A stretch of 64,000 nucleotides of DNA from Algibacter miyuki (GTDB taxonomy: Bacteria; Bacteroidota; Bacteroidia; Flavobacteriales; Flavobacteriaceae): assembly GCF_042427745.1 (NCBI RefSeq), contig NZ_JBHMFA010000009.1; one strand, written 5' to 3'. Both the position numbers and the translations under genes were made by a program. The notes beneath the pieces were generated by a model. It made no database searches. It was given only the letters and a program-made list of their open reading frames with translations, and was not told the origin of the DNA. Of this stretch, positions 1 to 8,786 are shown in pieces. Position 1 is the first letter of the stretch, and the number at the start of each line of letters is the position of its first letter.

Positions 1-172
1 TGGTTACAAAAGGTACCTCATTTGGGTTTGATAAATCAAATTTTTCGGAAGTATCAGTCTTTTTTTTTGCAGATAAATAATTGAAAAGTAAGTTAAGTTG
101 CGCCAATGCGTACATTAAAATAAGCAACAATGCAACGGTATAAATAATAATGGTAATGGTTTCTAAAATCAT
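1..172 (-). CDS. Family 2 glycosyltransferase, N-terminal fragment (cut by window edge)
   Basis: Only the first 57 codons are present; the gene runs off the left end. The visible part has one hydrophobic segment (about residues 4-30), a short lysine-rich linker, and then the sequence NPNEVPFVT. That order matches the N-terminus of membrane GT2 enzymes of the cellulose-synthase-like group found in Flavobacteriaceae, in which the catalytic domain begins just after such a segment. The ATG overlaps the TGA of the upstream glycosyltransferase by 4 nt (ATGA), which indicates translational coupling in the five-gene operon that starts at 4303. The acceptor and product cannot be inferred because no catalytic motif lies inside the window. 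The gene call is fairly safe; the GT2 family is inferred from a short stretch. Confidence 0.6.
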   Translation of the reverse strand, partial: MILETITIIIYTVALLLILMYALAQLNLLFNYLSAKKKTDTSEKFDLSNPNEVPFVT

Positions 173-861
173 TTTTTTAAACTGTATTTAAAAATCCATC
201 CTAGGATTTTTACTCCTGCAAATATAGCGCCTTTTACTGTGCCTGACACTTTAGAAACGCCAATTCTATTCCTGTAATTTACAGGTACTTCGGTATATGT
301 AATTTTTTGCTTTAATACCTTGAGTTGCATTTCTACGGTCCACCCATAAGTTTTGTCTTCCATATTAAGACCTAGAAGGGTATTGTATTTAATCGCTCTA
401 AAGGGCCCAAGATCTGTGAATTTGGCTCTAAAAAATAAGGCCATTAAAGTTGTTGCTAGCCAGTTGCCAAAAATTTGGGGTACCGTCATTGAACCCGTTT
501 CTCGTAATTCTTTTACGCGAGAACCTATCACGAAGTCCATGTTTTCATTGATTATTGGCGCTACAATTTTTGTTAATTCCTCTGGGTAATCACTATAATC
601 ACCATCTAGAAATACGATAATGTCTGGTTTTACAGATAGGTTAGCAATATATTCCATGCCTTTTAAACAAGCGTATCCATAACCTTTGTTAGCTTCTTTT
701 AAAACGGTTGCACCAGCATTTTTAGCATTAATTTCTGTATCGTCGGTGGAGTTATTGCTTACTACAATAATTTCATCAACAACTTCAGGAATGGCTTTTA
801 TGACATGTGCAATGGAATCTGCTTCGTTGTATGCAGGAATTATGACTTTTATTTGGGTCAT
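169..861 (-). CDS. Family 2 glycosyltransferase, DPM1-like (polyprenyl-phosphate sugar transferase type)
   Basis: This 230-residue protein is a short GT-A fold glycosyltransferase. It starts with the typical strand VIIPAYNEADSI and has the nucleotide-sugar binding D-x-D region in FLDGDYSDYP (around residue 85) followed by a GSRV motif. It has no obvious multi-TM C-terminus, so it resembles soluble dolichol/polyprenyl-phosphate mannose or glucose synthases, which move a sugar from an NDP-sugar to a lipid phosphate at the cytoplasmic face. It overlaps its neighbours by 4 nt on both sides (ATGA junctions), so it is the fourth gene of a coupled minus-strand operon with redox genes upstream and a second GT2 downstream. 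The sugar and the acceptor are not visible from sequence. Confidence 0.85.
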   Translation of the reverse strand: MTQIKVIIPAYNEADSIAHVIKAIPEVVDEIIVVSNNSTDDTEINAKNAGATVLKEANKGYGYACLKGMEYIANLSVKPDIIVFLDGDYSDYPEELTKIVAPIINENMDFVIGSRVKELRETGSMTVPQIFGNWLATTLMALFFRAKFTDLGPFRAIKYNTLLGLNMEDKTYGWTVEMQLKVLKQKITYTEVPVNYRNRIGVSKVSGTVKGAIFAGVKILGWIFKYSLKK

Positions 862-1334
862 CTTAAATTAAGTAGGTTGTTTTCTTTTTTAAAATCTTTT
901 AGGTTGTACCATTCTTTAATTTTTTTACCAGCATTGTATTTGCTTGCAGAAATAATATCGCCGTTTTTATACTTTAAACAATAGCCGTTTTTCTGATTAA
1001 ATTTAAGTTGACACTTATGGTTCACCTGTCCTAAATGGTCATAAAACACCCACCAATTTGTTTTTTTTCCGTTAACAAAGTGGCCTTCGCTTTCTTTTAA
1101 TCCATTCGGGGCGTAAAAATACCAATATTCTATAGGATTATTGTTTGAAAAATGGCCTTCTTTTTTAATTTGACCATTATCATAATAAAATTTCCAGTAA
1201 TCTTCTTTTTTATCTTGCTTTACCCAGCCTTCAGATTCTAAATTCCCATTTTGGTAAAACGTTTTTACATAGGACTCATTGTTAGAACTATTGAAAAACA
1301 TAGAAACTAAAAGCAGGTAGCAGAGATATTTCAT
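858..1334 (-). CDS. Secreted YwqK/MORN-like repeat protein
   Basis: The 158-residue product begins with a likely signal peptide (KYLCYLLLVSMFF). It then carries repeated units of the form NGxLxxEGxFxxxxxxxxWxFY, seen roughly at residues 29-50, 51-73 and 74-97. These are the tandem antiparallel strand repeats of the YwqK family, which databases often call toxin-antitoxin YwqK family antitoxin although no toxin is present here. A surface or periplasmic binding role is plausible; nothing indicates an enzyme. The ATG shares one base with the TAA of the polyferredoxin gene (TAATG), and the stop overlaps the next glycosyltransferase, so the gene is embedded in the operon. Its function in that operon is unknown. 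Confidence 0.75.
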   Translation of the reverse strand: MKYLCYLLLVSMFFNSSNNESYVKTFYQNGNLESEGWVKQDKKEDYWKFYYDNGQIKKEGHFSNNNPIEYWYFYAPNGLKESEGHFVNGKKTNWWVFYDHLGQVNHKCQLKFNQKNGYCLKYKNGDIISASKYNAGKKIKEWYNLKDFKKENNLLNLR

Positions 1335-2956
1335 TATTTTTTATTTACTAAATCCATTAAATCAACATCATTACCAAGTAAAACATCGGTTGGATTGATA
1401 CGGCCTTCTTCTGGGCCGTTTTCTAATTTTAAAACACCTCTTGGGCAAACCGCAGAACAAACCCCACAGCCTACACAACTAGAGCGTACAATATTTTCTC
1501 CTTTTTGTGCATAAGCTCTAACATCAATACCTTGCTCGCAATAAGTAGAACAGTTTCCACAAGAAATACATTGTCCTCCGTTTGTAGTAATTCTAAATCG
1601 TGATTTAAAACGTTGCACAAAACCTAAATATGCAGCTAATGGACATCCGAAACGACACCAAACACGGTTACCGAAAATAGGGTAGAAGCCCGTACCAATT
1701 ACACCTGCGAAAATAGCACCAATTAAAAAGCCATATATATCTTGTATGGTCTGTGTTTTAATACCTAATACTTGGCCTTCACCAGAAAAGAAGGTGTATA
1801 ATGCAAAACCTGTCATAACTAAAACAAAAATCAAAACAGAATGAATTACAATACGTTCTACTCTCCAAGATAATAACGTTTTACTAGAAAGTTGTCTGTA
1901 TGGATCACCTAGTGTTTCGGCTAAACCTCCACAACCACAAACCCAAGAACAATACCATCTTTTTCCGAAGAAATAAACCATTACCGGTACCACTACAATA
2001 GTTAAAACAACACCCCAAACTAAAATGAATAACCCAAAAGCACCACTAGCAAGAAGTTCGTCTAAATTCCATCTAAAGAAAAAATCGTAATCTAAAGGGA
2101 ACGCATTTTTAAAATCGTACCAAGGTTTTTCAAAACGTACTAAAATCTCTGGAATTAAGAAAGCAAATACAATTTGAAAGAATAAAACCGATGTAGTTCG
2201 TAATATTTGATATTTGTTGTGGCGGTATTTTATATACATTCTAACAGCCATTACCGACATTACAGTACAGTATAAAAAGCCATATAAAAACCATTGACTA
2301 GCAGGGTTACCACTTATAGATTTACTAATAGGGTCTACCAAATACACCCAGTTGACGATATAATCTGGAAAGAAATAAAGTAGGATATAAAAAGTAACTA
2401 AAAATACAAAAGCAAACCAGCCAATCCAGCCACGGTTTGTCGCGGCGTTTAGGAAGATACCATTGTTTTTAATGCCGGGTTTTCCTAATAAAATAATATC
2501 TGGAAGCATAAACATAAGGGCTCCAATAATGGCTAAACCAAAGGTTAGAAACCACATAAGCGCTGTGTTATCTGGAGCTGGGCCTTTACCAGCAGATTTA
2601 GCTAATGAAAAACTTAAACTATGCGGTTTACCTGAAATTTTATATTGAAATTGTTTTCCTTTTTCGTCCCAGTTTTTTTCAGCATTATATTTTGCTATAA
2701 GGGCATCATAATGGTTGTTAGATGCTGTGTATGCATTTCTAACAGCGCTAGAAAACTGGAAAATGTTTAAATTCTCAGGGGTAACAACTGCTTTTTGTAA
2801 CTCATCACCAATGACTTCACTTTTATAATTTTGTTCTTTTAAAAACGTATCTAACTCAGCTTGGGTTAAACTGAAAGAACCTGTAAAAACGGTTCCTATA
2901 AATATGGCTAATCCTAATAGAAAAAGGGCTAAGCCGGTTTGTTTAATTGCTTTCAT
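1334..2956 (-). CDS. NosR/NapH-like membrane 4Fe-4S polyferredoxin
   Basis: This 540-residue integral membrane protein has an N-terminal TM segment, a soluble loop of about 100 residues predicted to be extracytoplasmic, and then several TM helices. It carries two CxxxC-type membrane motifs (WYCSWVCGCGG near residue 335 and VWCRFGCPLAA near 430) typical of NosR, NapH and CcoG-type proteins. The C-terminus has two ferredoxin motifs, CISCGNCSTYC and CVGCGVCSAVCP, each able to bind a 4Fe-4S cluster. Such proteins pass electrons across or along the inner membrane. It lies 3 nt after an NAD/FAD oxidoreductase gene that could supply electrons. There is no nos, nap or cco gene in the window, so the terminal acceptor is unknown and none of those symbols is justified. 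Confidence 0.85.
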   Translation of the reverse strand: MKAIKQTGLALFLLGLAIFIGTVFTGSFSLTQAELDTFLKEQNYKSEVIGDELQKAVVTPENLNIFQFSSAVRNAYTASNNHYDALIAKYNAEKNWDEKGKQFQYKISGKPHSLSFSLAKSAGKGPAPDNTALMWFLTFGLAIIGALMFMLPDIILLGKPGIKNNGIFLNAATNRGWIGWFAFVFLVTFYILLYFFPDYIVNWVYLVDPISKSISGNPASQWFLYGFLYCTVMSVMAVRMYIKYRHNKYQILRTTSVLFFQIVFAFLIPEILVRFEKPWYDFKNAFPLDYDFFFRWNLDELLASGAFGLFILVWGVVLTIVVVPVMVYFFGKRWYCSWVCGCGGLAETLGDPYRQLSSKTLLSWRVERIVIHSVLIFVLVMTGFALYTFFSGEGQVLGIKTQTIQDIYGFLIGAIFAGVIGTGFYPIFGNRVWCRFGCPLAAYLGFVQRFKSRFRITTNGGQCISCGNCSTYCEQGIDVRAYAQKGENIVRSSCVGCGVCSAVCPRGVLKLENGPEEGRINPTDVLLGNDVDLMDLVNKK

Positions 2957-2959
2957 ATC

Positions 2960-4303
2960 TTATGCTTTGCTAAAAATACGTTTCCAGCTTTTCTTTTTTA
3001 ATTGAATGTTAGTGTTGTTTTCTTGGTTGAATTTCGCGACGATTTCCTTTTCGTGAAGTTTGTAAAATTCAGGATCGAAATTAGCATCGGCTAAATGTTC
3101 TAAAACATAATCTACCGTGCGTTTTTCATTTAAAATCTTGTCGAAAAATTCGTGACGCATGCGTATTCCGAAGTTGTTAATACCAATAAATTCTCGAGTG
3201 GTTTTATCGTAATTAATATGAATACATTTTTTACCATCTTCGTGTTCCCAATAAAAACGAGATTCATGGTCTTTAGCTTGTGCCCAAACCCAACCATAAG
3301 TTTGGTATTCTATATCGATAAACTTGGCAGAGTTAAACCAATGTCCTGGTTTGTATGCGGTTTTATTTCCGCAAATAGTTTGAGCTAAGGTTTCGCCCAT
3401 CATACGGCCAGTGTACCAAACGGCCTCAATAGGGCGGCGTTGGTCAATGCCTTCATGCTGTTCGGCACAATCGCCAATGGCATATATATAATCAAAATTG
3501 GTTTCTAAAAAGCGGTTAACTTTTACACCACGTCCTATTTCAATGCCAGAATCTCTTAAAAAATCTATATTTGGTGAAACTCCCGCAGTTAATCCAACTA
3601 CGTTACACGGAACTTCTTCTCCAGTTTCGTCAATAATAATTGATTTTACCTGCCCATTTTCATCCGAAACAATTTCTTTTAAGTTGGTAGAAAGGCGTAA
3701 ATCTATTCCGCTACTTAAAATTTCACGGTTAATCATTTGGCTTTCACCTTCAGGTAATACACCATTCCAAAAACTGTTTTCTCTTACTAAAAACGTTACC
3801 GGAATATGGCGTGAGTGTAGCATTTCGGCCATTTCAATACCAATTAATCCGCCTCCAACAATCACAGCACGTTTACACACTTTATTATCTGGCGCATATT
3901 TTTCTAGATTTTCTAAATCTTGTTTATGGTACATACCCATAACACCATCTAAATCTTGCCCTGGCCAACCAAATTTGTTAGGCTTGCTACCTGTGGCAAT
4001 AATTAATTTATCAAACATCATGGTGTCTCCCTCAGTAAAATGTAAGGTCTTGTTTTCGGGATTAATACTTTTTACAAAACCTTTTTTTAATGAAATCCTG
4101 TTTTTCTCCCAAAACCAATTTTCATAGGGTTGAGTATGTTCAAACTTCATGTGTCCCATATATACATACATGAGTGCTGTTCTGGAGAAAAAGTACTCCG
4201 TTTCAGCAGAAATAATCGTTATTTTTTTGTCCGAAAGTTTTCTAATGTGTCGCGCTGCCGTAACACCCGAAATTCCATTTCCTATAATGACAATATGTTC
4301 CAT
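2960..4303 (-). CDS. FAD-dependent pyridine nucleotide-disulfide oxidoreductase (ferredoxin/rubredoxin reductase type)
   Basis: This 447-residue flavoprotein has the N-terminal FAD dinucleotide-binding motif GNGISG (residues 7-12), a central NAD(P)H-binding motif VGGGLIGIEMAE (around 150), and the second FAD motif YAIGDCAE (around 275). No CxxxxC redox disulfide is visible near the N-terminus, so it groups with ferredoxin/rubredoxin reductases and nitrite-reductase-like NAD(P)H oxidases rather than thioredoxin reductases. It is the first gene of a five-gene minus-strand operon and directly precedes a membrane polyferredoxin, which suggests an NAD(P)H to FAD to Fe-S electron route. A perfect inverted repeat 137 nt upstream (4440-4457) could be an operator for this gene or for the divergent DUF547 gene. 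Confidence 0.85.
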   Translation of the reverse strand: MEHIVIIGNGISGVTAARHIRKLSDKKITIISAETEYFFSRTALMYVYMGHMKFEHTQPYENWFWEKNRISLKKGFVKSINPENKTLHFTEGDTMMFDKLIIATGSKPNKFGWPGQDLDGVMGMYHKQDLENLEKYAPDNKVCKRAVIVGGGLIGIEMAEMLHSRHIPVTFLVRENSFWNGVLPEGESQMINREILSSGIDLRLSTNLKEIVSDENGQVKSIIIDETGEEVPCNVVGLTAGVSPNIDFLRDSGIEIGRGVKVNRFLETNFDYIYAIGDCAEQHEGIDQRRPIEAVWYTGRMMGETLAQTICGNKTAYKPGHWFNSAKFIDIEYQTYGWVWAQAKDHESRFYWEHEDGKKCIHINYDKTTREFIGINNFGIRMRHEFFDKILNEKRTVDYVLEHLADANFDPEFYKLHEKEIVAKFNQENNTNIQLKKKSWKRIFSKA

Positions 4304-4439
4304 AGTGTGATAATTATGTTATACTAGGTCGTGTTAAATTCAATAACTTAACGTAATCTGTTTATTTAGAATTATTTTAAATTGAAGCTTGTTGTGTAAG
4401 GAATTATAAAGGTGTACAAACTTTTTATTTTTTTTATAA

Positions 4440-4457
4440 ATGTAAGTTATCTTACAT
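4440..4457. promoter_or_regulatory. Inverted repeat ATGTAAG-N4-CTTACAT, candidate Crp/Fnr-family operator
   Basis: Seven-base arms ATGTAAG and CTTACAT flank a TTAT spacer, giving an 18-bp dyad. It lies between the divergent redox/glycosyltransferase operon (start 4303) and the DUF547 gene (start 4507). The geometry (short arms, 4-nt spacer) is like Fnr/Dnr-type sites. The regulator is not in the window, so the assignment is inference from symmetry and from the redox genes next to it. Confidence 0.4.
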
Positions 4458-4506
4458 ATTAGGCGACTGAGGTATTGTTAATTTGTATTTATCAAAACCT
4501 ACAAAC

Positions 4507-5220
4507 ATGAAATATAGAATATTTATAATTGCTTTATCTTTAATCTCTTTTAACGGATTTTCTCAAGATGTTTCCAATTATTTTTCGAAAGCAAATGCTT
4601 TTTTTAGTTTGAATGTTTCCAACGGAAAAGTGAATTATTCAAAAATAAATGCCAACCAAGAATCGCTTAACGAGATTTTAAAGTTAGCCGAAAAAATGGT
4701 GGTAAGCAAGGAAAATCCTCAGACCTACCAAGCTTTCTGGATAAATGCATACAATTTGGCTGTTATAAAAGGTATTGTAGATAACCACCCGATGAAATCA
4801 CCTTTAGATAAAAAAGGCTTTTTTGATACAACAACTTATAAATTAGGTGGAAAAACAATAACCCTTAATGATATAGAAAATAATGTGTTGCGTGCCGAAT
4901 TTGGCGATGCCAGATTTCACTTTGTGCTGGTTTGTGGCGCTTTAGGCTGCCCGCCCTTAATAAGTAAAGCATATATGCCAAAAACATTAAGTGCACAAAT
5001 GGATAAACAAACCAAAATAGCTTTAAATGGTTCTTTTTTGAAGATCAATACAAAGAAAAATCAAATTGAAGTCTCTCAAATTATGGAATGGTATAAGGAG
5101 GATTTTACTAAAAAAGGCACTACCGAAATCGATTTTATAAATAGTTACAGAACAGAACCTATTCCATCAAATTATAAATTAAGTTACTTTCCTTACAATT
5201 GGGCAGTTAACGCACAATAA
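4507..5220 (+). CDS. DUF547 secreted protein
   Basis: The start is placed at ATG 4507, because the encoded MKYRIFIIALSLISFNGFSQ is a clean signal peptide; an earlier in-frame start at 4483 would put eight non-signal residues in front. The mature protein has the hallmarks of DUF547: the motif FWINAYNLAVIKGI (around residue 77), a central ARFHFVLVCGALGCPP with conserved histidine and cysteine (around 134), and the C-terminal EWYKEDF. The family's biochemical activity is not known to me; a cysteine-based activity is possible given the conserved HxxxVCxxxxCP block. A second DUF547 protein is encoded at 15930-16841 inside the arsenosugar cluster. The gene is divergent from the redox operon. Confidence 0.85.
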   Translation: MKYRIFIIALSLISFNGFSQDVSNYFSKANAFFSLNVSNGKVNYSKINANQESLNEILKLAEKMVVSKENPQTYQAFWINAYNLAVIKGIVDNHPMKSPLDKKGFFDTTTYKLGGKTITLNDIENNVLRAEFGDARFHFVLVCGALGCPPLISKAYMPKTLSAQMDKQTKIALNGSFLKINTKKNQIEVSQIMEWYKEDFTKKGTTEIDFINSYRTEPIPSNYKLSYFPYNWAVNAQ

Positions 5221-5227
5221 ATAAAAA

Positions 5228-5262
5228 TTTAAGATTGATACTTTGTTCTGCGGAATCTTAAA
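5228..5262 (+). terminator. Weak 9-bp hairpin after the DUF547 gene
   Basis: TTTAAGATT (5228-5236) pairs perfectly with AATCTTAAA (5254-5262) across a 17-nt loop, eight bases after the DUF547 stop codon. A U-tract is missing, so it may be an attenuating hairpin or mRNA-end structure rather than a full terminator. Confidence 0.25.
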
Positions 5263-5348
5263 ATATTTATTCCTATAAATGAGGATGAAAAAGAAGCTTC
5301 AGTAAACATGTTGTCTCGATGAAAATAACCAACCAAAAATATTAAAAC

Positions 5349-6266
5349 ATGAAGAAAATTACAGCAATCCTTATTTTACTAGTCGTATCATATTCAAGTT
5401 TTGCACAACAAACCGATGTGGAGAACACCCAAAAAAGTAATATTCAAACCTATACACCTTCAAAATTATTGAGCGAGGGGCAATGGGATATCAAGTGGTT
5501 TAATAATTTATATACCGAAACTAAAGATTTATTTGGTGCTAATGGCGCTAAACGAGACATTGCTAGACAAACCTTTTTTACCTCTACTTTAGACGTGTTT
5601 ACCGGGGTTTCGCCAAATAGTAAATTAAATGTGGGTTTGTTATTAGAGTTTCGATCTAATGTTATTGGAGGACGCGATGCACTCGATGTTTTTAAATTTG
5701 ATGGTGAGCGTAATACAGCGCGTTCTGGTTTAACATCTTTTGCGCCGGCCATAAAGTTTAATCCTATAAAAGGAATTGGTAATTTTACAATTCAGACGGC
5801 ATTTCATATTCCATTAGTAGATAATGAAGTGGAAGATGGTGTGTTTTTAGATCAAAAAGGCTTTACATTTCAAAATCGTTTTTTCTACGATTTCAGTTTT
5901 TCAAATGGCGATTGGCAACTGTTTTCAGAACTAAATACCGAATATAATTTTGGTAAAGAAATAGAAAGGGATATAACAGGAACTCAAATAGGGGGTAGTT
6001 TCGCAAACAACAGTTTCCGTTTAACGCCTGGTGCATTTTTAAGTTATTTCCCGAGTACTAAATTTACGGTTTTAGGCTTGGTACAACATTCTCAATTAAT
6101 CGATGCGGGAAACAATTTTTCTCAAAATTACACCGCTTTGGGTGGTGGGGTTAAGTATCAATTAACCAATGTGCTAAATATAGAAACCCTTTATACGAGC
6201 TTCGTTAGAGGTAATGATACTGGATTAGGAAAAACTTTTAACATTGGTTTAAGAGCATTATTTTAA
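5349..6266 (+). CDS. Predicted outer-membrane beta-barrel protein, unknown function
   Basis: This 305-residue product begins with a signal peptide (KKITAILILLVVSYSSFAQQ). The remainder is dominated by alternating polar/aromatic strands such as FQNRFFYDFSF, WQLFSELNTEYNF and FRLTPGAFLSYF, and ends in a phenylalanine (GLRALF), the usual C-terminal signal for BAM-assembled barrels. No plug, POTRA or lipobox is seen. About 12 strands seem possible, but this was not computed. It lies between a DUF547 gene and a GH113-like lipoprotein gene, in the same direction and with short gaps. I cannot assign a substrate; a small diffusion pore is a guess only. Confidence 0.65.
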   Translation: MKKITAILILLVVSYSSFAQQTDVENTQKSNIQTYTPSKLLSEGQWDIKWFNNLYTETKDLFGANGAKRDIARQTFFTSTLDVFTGVSPNSKLNVGLLLEFRSNVIGGRDALDVFKFDGERNTARSGLTSFAPAIKFNPIKGIGNFTIQTAFHIPLVDNEVEDGVFLDQKGFTFQNRFFYDFSFSNGDWQLFSELNTEYNFGKEIERDITGTQIGGSFANNSFRLTPGAFLSYFPSTKFTVLGLVQHSQLIDAGNNFSQNYTALGGGVKYQLTNVLNIETLYTSFVRGNDTGLGKTFNIGLRALF

Positions 6267-6305
6267 TCAATAATAGTACATTAGTCGTTTAAATATATTT
6301 TATTG

Positions 6306-7313
6306 ATGAAGCTACCTAAATGCTTGTTTTTGTTACTATGCTGTATCGTACAATCTTGTACATCGCAACCTAAAAAAATTAATGGAGTCAGTTTTGTTGC
6401 TTCGCGCGAACCTATTTCTAAAGAAAACGTGATGCCCGTGGTGCGTGTTAATGCCAATTTTGCAGCCGTAATGCCTTTTGGATTTATTAGAGATTTAAAT
6501 CATCCTGAAATTAAATACAATACCGAAAGACAGTGGTTAGGAGAAACAAAGTCTGGCGCAAAACAGTATAGTGTTGAGCTACAGAAAGAAGGCATTAAAA
6601 TTATGGTTAAACCTCAAATTTGGATTAATCATGGCACGTTTACAGGGCATATTAAAATGACTACTGAAGCCAATTGGAAACTCCTAGAAATATCATACAG
6701 TAAGTTTATTTTAGAATATGCTAACTTAGCAGAAACGCTACATGCTGATATTTTTTGTATTGGTACGGAACTAGAACAATTTATTGAACACCGACCAGCG
6801 TATTGGAGTCAGCTTATTTTAGAAATTAAGAAGGTTTACAAAGGGAAACTAACCTATGCGGCCAATTGGGACGAATTTAAACGCACGCCGTTTTGGGATC
6901 AATTAGATTATATTGGTGTCGATGCTTACTTTCCGGTAAGTGATAATAAAACCCCAACGGTGGCCGAATGTTTAACGAAGTGGGAAGTGCATAAACCGGT
7001 GATTCACGAGGTGTCTAAAACATACGATAAGCCTATTTTATTTACTGAATTCGGTTATCGAAGTGTAGATTATTCAGGAAAAGAGCCTTGGAGAAGCGAC
7101 CGAGATATGAATGCTGTAAACCTAGAAGCTCAAGCTAATACAACCGAAGCGCTGTTTAAAACCTTTTGGGATGAAGCGTGGTTTGCTGGCGGTTTTATTT
7201 GGAAATGGTTTCACAATCACGATAGATCTGGAGGTGAAAGTGACTCGAGATTTACACCACAAAATAAGCCGGTTGAAAACTTAGTAAAAGCCCATTACGG
7301 ACGCTATAAGTAA
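6306..7313 (+). CDS. GH113-like glycoside hydrolase, lipoprotein
   Basis: The ATG at 6306 is preferred over the overlapping TTG at 6303. The 335-residue protein begins with a lipoprotein signal ending in VQSC, so it should be acylated and membrane anchored. The rest looks like a single TIM barrel of the GH113 type: the general acid/base region FCIGTELEQF (glutamate near residue 156), a later FTEFGYRS (glutamate near 247, probable nucleophile), and the substrate strand YIGVDAYFPVS between them. Known GH113 enzymes act on beta-mannans, but the family is broad, so specificity is open. It directly precedes a BamA-like barrel gene and may share its transcript. No SusCD pair or polysaccharide regulator is adjacent, so it is not in a classical PUL. 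Confidence 0.7.
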   Translation: MKLPKCLFLLLCCIVQSCTSQPKKINGVSFVASREPISKENVMPVVRVNANFAAVMPFGFIRDLNHPEIKYNTERQWLGETKSGAKQYSVELQKEGIKIMVKPQIWINHGTFTGHIKMTTEANWKLLEISYSKFILEYANLAETLHADIFCIGTELEQFIEHRPAYWSQLILEIKKVYKGKLTYAANWDEFKRTPFWDQLDYIGVDAYFPVSDNKTPTVAECLTKWEVHKPVIHEVSKTYDKPILFTEFGYRSVDYSGKEPWRSDRDMNAVNLEAQANTTEALFKTFWDEAWFAGGFIWKWFHNHDRSGGESDSRFTPQNKPVENLVKAHYGRYK

Positions 7314-7345
7314 TACGGAATTTTAATAAAAACTTTTGATACCAT

Positions 7346-8605
7346 ATGATAAAACAATTACTTATTTTTTTATTGATAATTGGTTTTGAAGGTTTTGCCC
7401 AAAGCAATAAAATTTCCGAATTTAAAATTGAAGGGGCCAAGAAACTAAAAGAATCTTTCGTAAAAAAGATAGCATTAATAGAGGTTGGTGACGCCTTAGA
7501 TTCTTTAGTTATCGCTCAAGATATTATCAGTTTAAAACGGTTACCATCCGTGTCTCATGCCGATTTTGAAGTTACTAAAACTTTAGAAGGCTACTTTGAA
7601 GTGGTTTATAAAATTCAAGAAAATTTCACACTTATTCCTTCAGTAAATATCTATACTACCGACGACGACGAGTTTGCATACCGTTTGGGGCTTTACGAAT
7701 TTAATGCCTTAGGAAGAAACATCACGTTTGGCGGGTTTTATCAACGGGATATTTTTGATAGCTACGCCATTAATTTTAGAGCACCTTATTTATTTTCTAA
7801 TACCATAGGGTTGGCTGTGAATTTACAGGATTTAACAACCCAAGAACCTATCTTTTTCGATAACACTTCGGCTAATTACAAGTATAATAATAGATCTGTT
7901 GAGGTTTTAGGGTTGTATCAGTTTAACTTCAGTAATAGGTTAGAATTGGGATTTAATATTTTTGAAGAAGCATATAAATACCAGTCTGGCGCCACAAGTG
8001 CCGATGTTCCACAACAATATAAAATCCCAAAATGGATGATAAAAGGGATTTACGAATACAATAATTTAGATTATTTCTATCAGTATGTTTCGGGGTTTAA
8101 AAGTCAGTTTAACTTTCAATTTGTTACCTCTAGTAGTCATGAATCTTCTGAGTTTTTTATAGGTTGGAATGACTTTCTATACTTTAAACGTGTAGGTGAA
8201 AAAGGCAATTGGGCCAACAGACTTCGGTTAGGTTTAGCTAATAATGATGATACGCCGTTTGCACCGTTTTCCGTAGATAATAATTTGAATGTTAGAGGTG
8301 TTGGTAATACTATTGATAGAGGAACGGGGGTTATTGTTTTAAATACCGAATATCGTTATACATTACTAGAAAAAGATTGGTTTATTTTACAGGGGAATTC
8401 TTTTGTAGATGCGGGAACTTGGCGCAATGCTGGAGGTCGCTTATCAGATTTTGGTAAAACAAAAAATATTAAAATTTATCCAGGTGTTGGACTGCGCTTA
8501 ACGCATAAAAAAATATACAATGCCACCTTCCGTATAGATTATGGTTATGGGATTACCAAAGGCGCTACAAAAGGTCTTGTATTTGGTATTGGACAGTATT
8601 TTTAG
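7346..8605 (+). CDS. BamA/TamA-like outer-membrane protein with one POTRA domain
   Basis: This 419-residue protein has a signal peptide (IKQLLIFLLIIGFEGFAQ), one POTRA-like domain (about residues 22-95, ISEFKIEGAKKL...VVYKIQEN), and a C-terminal barrel. The barrel contains NVRGVGNTIDRG (around residue 316), resembling the VRGF motif in loop 6 of the Omp85 family, and ends in FGIGQYF with a terminal phenylalanine. At about 400 residues it is much shorter than true BamA, which has five POTRA domains, so it is a reduced Omp85 member of the kind sometimes called FpvA/patatin-barrel or TamA-like. It follows the GH113-like gene by 32 nt. Its cargo is unknown. Confidence 0.75.
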   Translation: MIKQLLIFLLIIGFEGFAQSNKISEFKIEGAKKLKESFVKKIALIEVGDALDSLVIAQDIISLKRLPSVSHADFEVTKTLEGYFEVVYKIQENFTLIPSVNIYTTDDDEFAYRLGLYEFNALGRNITFGGFYQRDIFDSYAINFRAPYLFSNTIGLAVNLQDLTTQEPIFFDNTSANYKYNNRSVEVLGLYQFNFSNRLELGFNIFEEAYKYQSGATSADVPQQYKIPKWMIKGIYEYNNLDYFYQYVSGFKSQFNFQFVTSSSHESSEFFIGWNDFLYFKRVGEKGNWANRLRLGLANNDDTPFAPFSVDNNLNVRGVGNTIDRGTGVIVLNTEYRYTLLEKDWFILQGNSFVDAGTWRNAGGRLSDFGKTKNIKIYPGVGLRLTHKKIYNATFRIDYGYGITKGATKGLVFGIGQYF

Positions 8606-8786
8606 AGGTTTAATGTGTGCTGTTACTTTTGATGACTTAGGTTCTTTTGTGCCATAAATAACTGGTTAGTCACAGTGTTTTAGGGACTGTATAAAGATTC
8701 TTGTATATTCAAAACACATTAATTTTACCCCAAAATGATGGAAAATTAACAGATAATTAAGCATATAAATACGCCAATTTCAATGT

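Noticed and set aside
858..1334. Toxin-antitoxin role for the YwqK-like gene
   Set aside because: The database name suggests antitoxin, but no toxin gene is next to it and the product is secreted.
3498..4127. 209-codon open frame on the plus strand
   Set aside because: It is fully antisense to the FAD oxidoreductase gene, has no recognisable motif and no promoter; it is a shadow of that gene.
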